Part shown: positions 5,433 to 8,253 of the stretch, in pieces
How the letters are laid out: each line of letters starts with the position of its first letter
Position numbering within the stretch: position 1 is the stretch's first letter
NCBI GenBank assembly: GCA_017520105.1
Contig: JAFWRL010000141.1
Coordinates: forward strand, 1-8,253
Length of the DNA: 8,253 nucleotides
Direction of reading: 5' to 3'
Origin: Fibrobacter sp.
GTDB taxonomy: Bacteria; Fibrobacterota; Fibrobacteria; Fibrobacterales; Fibrobacteraceae
The notes under the pieces: model-generated
Told to the model about the DNA's origin: nothing
The model's database searches: none
The model's input: the letters and a program-made list of their open reading frames with translations, nothing else
Position numbers and translations under genes: made by a program

Positions 5433-6015
5433 GCTCTTCCGCGGTGATTTTTTCGTCGTGTTCGGGTTCTTGATAGCGAATCTCCGGCACCTGAACCTGG
5501 TTCTGGAAATAAGCCTTATGCGCTGCAATCACTTTTTCACGAGCAAACGCGGCGTCCTTCCATTCACCAATCTGAACATCCTTCCCTTCCAGTTCCTTGT
5601 AGTTCTGGAAGAAATTCTTCGTGATACGGAGGAACATCTGATCGACATCGGAAATATCGCAGAACGGACGCGGGTTGAACGTCGGAACGCCTAGAACCTT
5701 ATAATCCTTCTTGCCGCCGTCGGTCATATCAAGCGCACCAATAACGCGGCAAGTACAAACCGTACCCGTAATCATGGATGCGGGGCTGTAAATGAGCATA
5801 TCCAAAGCATCGCCATCATCGGCCTTAGTGCTCGGAATAAAACCATACGTGCAGGGGTAGCTCATGGAGCTCAAAAGGCAACGGTCAAGACGAAACACAT
5901 GCAAACGTTCGTCATATTCGTACTTCAAATTCGTGTCTTTGCCGATTTCCACGACGCAATCCACTTCATAGGGATATTTGCGTCCGATAGGAAGATCTAG
6001 ATAGTTAATGGACAT
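5425..6015 (-). CDS. ppa: Inorganic pyrophosphatase, family I
   Basis: This cytoplasmic enzyme hydrolyses pyrophosphate to two phosphates and so drives nucleic acid, protein and lipid synthesis. It is Mg-dependent, usually a hexamer in bacteria. The 196 residues fit family I. Active-site positions of the E. coli enzyme are recognisable: Glu23, Lys31, Glu33, Arg45, Tyr57 (YPCTYGFIP), Asp67, Asp69 and Asp72 in DDGDALDML. Later come the Asp/Asp/Lys set in DMTDGGKKDYKVLGVP and the Tyr-Lys of FFQNYKELEGK. Position 70 is Ala, where the common signature has Pro or Glu. The ATG at 6015 is chosen over a GTG at 6036 because GGAG lies 5 bases before it and the sequence MSINYLDLPIGRKYP is a natural N-terminus. 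It follows the Omp85-like gene on the same strand after 110 bp, a gap large enough for its own promoter, and is closed by the terminator at 5264. Confidence 0.95.
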   Translation of the reverse strand: MSINYLDLPIGRKYPYEVDCVVEIGKDTNLKYEYDERLHVFRLDRCLLSSMSYPCTYGFIPSTKADDGDALDMLIYSPASMITGTVCTCRVIGALDMTDGGKKDYKVLGVPTFNPRPFCDISDVDQMFLRITKNFFQNYKELEGKDVQIGEWKDAAFAREKVIAAHKAYFQNQVQVPEIRYQEPEHDEKITAEELI

Positions 6016-6125
6016 TCGTTCTCCATATAGGCCCACGTCGAGCCTCTTTTTTCTTTTTCAAAATCGCAAGATAAATTTAACTTTTTTTTACACAAAAAAC
6101 AAGGGTACGTTCTTTAGTCTAGACG

Positions 6126-7454
6126 CTACCTATTGCGCCAACGAGACGTACTTGGCTTGTCAAAGAAACCAAAGTAAAACTTCGGTTCGCCATAGTCGGG
6201 GCTGTAGCCGACTTCAAAACGGATACGGTCAATAGCCGGCAGGACTAGATGAATACCGCCATACACAGCTCCTTCATAGTTTTTCCACTTGGGGGCACCT
6301 TCGTCCCAAAGCAGACTACCGTCAAATCCGGCCACAAGCTGGAGGCCATAGAAGAAATTAACCCCGCACAGCGAAGCCGGGCGGCGTTCTAGCAACACAA
6401 AGCGTTCTTCAAGCGTAAGCAAAGCTTCGTGAATGCCCAGGTACAAAGAATCAGCATAATGGCCACGGAAAGAGTTTTCGCCACCATGATAGAAGTAATC
6501 ATAACGTTTTACGGTTCCCGGACGCAAACGTACCAATGCCGAAGCCCCTGTCACAAAAGGACCGAACGAATAATAGGCTCGGCCATCTTCCAAGAATTCC
6601 GTATAATGTTCATCGTTCATCTCGCGGAAACCCATGTGCATCACGGAACTTTCAAAGTAAACGCCCTTGCGGGTATCAATTTCGCTATTGCGGAAATCAA
6701 CAGCTACGCCAAGTCCAAATTCCGGCAAATGTCCCGGGCCACCTTCCAGATAACGGTAGGCCGAATGCCCAAGAAGGGAAAAATGCGGAATCAGGTTCCA
6801 TTTTACATCCAAACTAAATATCCAGCTAGCATCCCGGAACCCGCGAATATCATCCCAACTGTTCGTACGCAAGAACTCAAAGTTCCAGCCCACCGGGAGA
6901 TTCATGAAGTAGGGAGAGCTGGCATAGACGGCGTACTCATTTTTTTCGAAAATCGGGCTGACCGCCGTACGGTATTGCAACTCGGCACGAATGTCTTCGC
7001 CAAGAACGTTCAAGTTCGCAAGCGCAAGTCCAATCATGAAACCATCGCGGTCCGATGTCTTGGTCGTGGGAGACGGAATCCAGCGGAAAATTTCCTTGAA
7101 ATGATAGACAAGCTTTGTTGCATTTAGGCCGTGCGCCGGAGTGGCAGAGCCTGCAAAGATGTCGTTAATAGACTCTTTAGCCGGTTCGCAGGTCACGGTA
7201 ATATCGGTAAAAAGGTCGAGATCTTGGAGTTTCAGTTTTTCCAATTCAAAGACTTTTTGCGAAAAAGACGCCCCAACTTTGTGAACGAGTTCTCGCAAAA
7301 CAACGTGGTCTTTCGTGTATTCAAGCCCCTTAAGTTCAATCGAAGCGATTGGCGTTCCATCGGGACATTCATAAGATTCTTCGTGGAAAACACTAAACTG
7401 CGCGGCATACGAAGATGCCACAACACCAATAAGAAACAATATAAGCGTATTCAT
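6126..7454 (-). CDS. Single-POTRA Omp85/BamA-TamA-like outer membrane protein
   Basis: This gene encodes 442 residues. A signal peptide spans residues 1 to about 18 (MNTLILFLIGVVASSYAA). One POTRA-like domain is seen at about 36-90 (IASIELKGL--TKDHVVLRELVHKVG ... ELEKLKLQDLDLFTDITVTC), with the usual 'L--L-LF--I-V' ending. From about 115 on, alternating aromatic and polar strands build a beta barrel. The motif GGENSFRGH at 324-332 fits the (V/F)RG(F/Y) loop motif of Omp85 proteins, and the last strands are RIRFEVGYSPDY and PKFYFGFF. BamA normally has five POTRA domains, so this is a short family member. It may insert or export outer membrane proteins or lipids, but its client is unknown. About 10 polar residues follow the expected terminal Phe. 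The start is ATG 7454; GTG at 7460 would add only two residues. Neither has a clear Shine-Dalgarno site. It lies upstream of ppa on the same strand. Confidence 0.82.
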   Translation of the reverse strand: MNTLILFLIGVVASSYAAQFSVFHEESYECPDGTPIASIELKGLEYTKDHVVLRELVHKVGASFSQKVFELEKLKLQDLDLFTDITVTCEPAKESINDIFAGSATPAHGLNATKLVYHFKEIFRWIPSPTTKTSDRDGFMIGLALANLNVLGEDIRAELQYRTAVSPIFEKNEYAVYASSPYFMNLPVGWNFEFLRTNSWDDIRGFRDASWIFSLDVKWNLIPHFSLLGHSAYRYLEGGPGHLPEFGLGVAVDFRNSEIDTRKGVYFESSVMHMGFREMNDEHYTEFLEDGRAYYSFGPFVTGASALVRLRPGTVKRYDYFYHGGENSFRGHYADSLYLGIHEALLTLEERFVLLERRPASLCGVNFFYGLQLVAGFDGSLLWDEGAPKWKNYEGAVYGGIHLVLPAIDRIRFEVGYSPDYGEPKFYFGFFDKPSTSRWRNR

Positions 7455-7481
7455 TTTCACAATCTAAAAATAGAAAATTGC

Positions 7482-7500
7482 TATATTTGGAGCACTCCAA
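7482..7500 (+). promoter_or_regulatory. Putative -10 box and inverted repeat before the small membrane protein
   Basis: TATATT (7482-7487) is followed directly by TTGGAG-CA-CTCCAA (arms 7487-7492 and 7495-7500), which would lie at the transcription start. The gene's start is at 7512 and GAGG at 7503-7506 is its ribosome site. The inverted repeat may be an operator, or a 5' hairpin of the transcript. The divergent Omp85-like gene starts 58 bases away. Confidence 0.4.
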
Positions 7501-7511
7501 TTGAGGTGATT

Positions 7512-7976
7512 ATGTTAGACTTTTTCGCAAACTACTGGCCCTACATCCTGATTCTGGTTGTGGGTATTCTTTTATTTTTCGCCATCCGCGGTGCCCTGAA
7601 AGGTTTAAAGGCAAGAAGCCCGTTCAACATGGAAAACATCCGCAAGAGCACCGAGCCCAACTTCCTTGCTCTCCAGCAGAAGTCCAAGGCTTTGCTCGCC
7701 GACGCCGACATGATTTGCGAAATCAAGCCGGGTAGCGACCAAGTTATTCCCAAGAAAGAAGACATCAAGTTTTTCCGTCGCGCCGTTTCGCAGAAGTTCA
7801 AGCTTGCCGTTTTCCAGGTTCCGGGCACCAACAAGGTGGTGTTCTTCTTCTGCAAGACAGAAGCCGGCATCAAGAGAAGACTCCAGAACTTGGTCATTAA
7901 CCAGAAGTTCCGCGAAGGCAAGCCGCCCTACATGGACGAAGCGACCGGTGAAAAGCTGAGATATCCGAAGGCCTAA
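7512..7976 (+). CDS. Small single-span membrane protein of unknown function
   Basis: This gene encodes 154 residues. The ATG at 7512 is preceded by TTGAGGTGATT, a good ribosome site at about 5-7 bases. The open frame extends much farther upstream, but that part is antisense to the Omp85-like gene and lacks a start signal. One hydrophobic helix lies at about residues 9-26 (PYILILVVGILLFFAIRG), with few charges before it and basic residues after it (RGALKGLKARS), so the bulk of the protein is predicted to be cytoplasmic. The soluble part (about 33-154) has a lysine-rich region with IKFFRRAVSQKFKLAVFQVP and KVVFFFCKTEAGIKRRLQNL, and ends PYMDEATGEKLRYPKA. I do not recognise a domain. It is divergent from the Omp85-like gene and is the last gene before the repeats and the insertion sequence. 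The gene is confidently real; its function is open. Confidence 0.78.
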   Translation: MLDFFANYWPYILILVVGILLFFAIRGALKGLKARSPFNMENIRKSTEPNFLALQQKSKALLADADMICEIKPGSDQVIPKKEDIKFFRRAVSQKFKLAVFQVPGTNKVVFFFCKTEAGIKRRLQNLVINQKFREGKPPYMDEATGEKLRYPKA

Positions 7977-7977
7977 C

Positions 7978-8017
7978 GAGACGAGAGACCGCTTCGCTTA
8001 CAGACTAGAGACGAGAG
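7978..8017. repeat. Direct repeat GAGACGAGAG, 30-bp period
   Basis: GAGACGAGAG occurs at 7978-7987 and 8008-8017. Between them lies ACCGCTTCGCTTAC, whose complement GTAAGCGAAGCGGT resembles the start of the 5316 repeat. It begins 2 bases after the stop of the preceding gene. No coding frame is supported in 7977-8117. Confidence 0.5.
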
Positions 8018-8045
8018 TGGTTCGACAGGTTCACTAACGTTGTTT

Positions 8046-8083
8046 CATTCTATGTGAGCATTGCGAACGAAGAATCCAGTGAT
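8046..8083. repeat. Degenerate palindromic repeat remnant
   Basis: CATTCTATGTGAGC (8046-8059) and GCGAACGAAGAATCC (8063-8077) pair through ATTCT/AGAAT and resemble a decayed copy of the GTCATTCTGAGC...GCGAAGAATCC dispersed palindrome. It belongs to the same general type as the element at 2426. The preceding TGGTTCGACAGGTTCAC (8018-8034) is also repeat-like. Confidence 0.4.
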
Positions 8084-8117
8084 CCTTTATGTTACATTGT
8101 CACCCCGGTCACTGATG

Positions 8118-8253
8118 TGAACCCCGAAAGTTGGACACAACTTTCGGGGTTTTCATGTATAAGAAACACACAGAAGAAGAATGGGCTAAAGCTCTAGAAA
8201 TGTACCAAGAGGGATACGGCTCTTTCATTATTTCAAAAGTAACGGGCATCGAC
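8118..8253 (+). mobile_element. Left end of an insertion sequence, probably IS3-like (right part outside window)
   Basis: TGAACCCCGAAAGTTGGACA begins at 8118 and resembles terminal inverted repeats of IS3/IS150-type elements (TG...CCCC-AAAGTTGGACA). Inside it, 8120-8133 pairs perfectly with 8138-8151 around a GACA loop. A transposase-type start codon follows at 8155. The other end, and hence the target duplication, is not visible, so the family is provisional. Confidence 0.6.
8155..8253 (+). CDS. Transposase-type helix-turn-helix protein, N-terminal fragment (cut by window end)
   Basis: The first 33 residues are visible (MYKKHTEEEWAKALEMYQEG, then YGSFIISKVTGID). Pattern and position match the OrfA-type N-terminus of IS3-family elements, which begins with a basic start, a helix with 'EE--KAL-MY-EG', and then a helix-turn-helix that binds the element's ends. 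The ATG at 8155 is chosen because GGGG (8146-8149) lies 5 bases upstream and no long frame extends further. That ribosome site sits within the right arm of the terminal hairpin, so transcripts entering from outside would mask it. Whether the full element is intact cannot be seen. Confidence 0.6.
   Translation, partial: MYKKHTEEEWAKALEMYQEGYGSFIISKVTGID

Noticed and set aside
6429..7127. 232-codon plus-strand open frame
   Set aside because: It is antisense to the outer membrane barrel gene, with no motif or ribosome site of its own.
7131..7511. Long upstream extension of the 7512 gene
   Set aside because: This part is antisense to the signal peptide and POTRA of the Omp85-like gene; the strong ribosome site and membrane helix place the start at 7512.

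Overview
The window most likely comes from a Fibrobacter-type genome (phylum Fibrobacterota). The strongest clue is a secreted protein carrying the Fibrobacter succinogenes major paralogous domain (3883-4494). A family 8 glycoside hydrolase of the xylo-oligosaccharide type and moderately GC, AT-spaced DNA fit a plant-fibre degrader. The assignment rests on recognition of protein families, not on a database search.

Layout from left to right. Positions 2-367 are the C-terminal part of ribosomal protein S4 (rpsD), closed by an intrinsic terminator. On the minus strand at 427-1079 is a two-gene cassette: a GNAT-like acetyltransferase gene that looks broken by an internal deletion and frameshift, and an overlapping 63-residue partner gene. 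A 220-bp divergent spacer with a perfect 9-bp inverted repeat follows. Next is a cytoplasmic GH8 enzyme (1300-2418), convergent with a 441-residue GntR-type regulator (2489-3814, minus) that has two tandem winged helices and a sugar-binding-like C-terminal domain. Divergent from the regulator is the FISUMP secreted protein. It is followed, convergently and across a shared terminator, by a secreted polyproline protein (4596-5144, minus). A repeat- and hairpin-rich 280-bp spacer leads to inorganic pyrophosphatase (5425-6015, minus) and a single-POTRA Omp85-like outer membrane barrel (6126-7454, minus). Divergent from these is a small single-span membrane protein of unknown function (7512-7976). 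The right end holds dispersed repeats and then the left end of an insertion sequence with the first 33 codons of a transposase-type protein (8155 onward), cut by the window edge.

Functionally this is a mixed chromosomal region: housekeeping genes (rpsD, ppa), envelope genes (Omp85-like, FISUMP, polyproline protein), and a carbohydrate enzyme beside a sugar-responsive type of regulator. Accessory material sits in the gaps (GNAT cassette, palindromic repeats, IS). Most genes have their own promoters and alternate in direction, so few operons are evident; the GNAT pair is the only clearly coupled set. The most unusual items are the decayed GNAT/small-protein pair with its palindromic promoter, the three palindromes before the polyproline gene, and the IS end whose terminal hairpin buries the transposase ribosome binding site.
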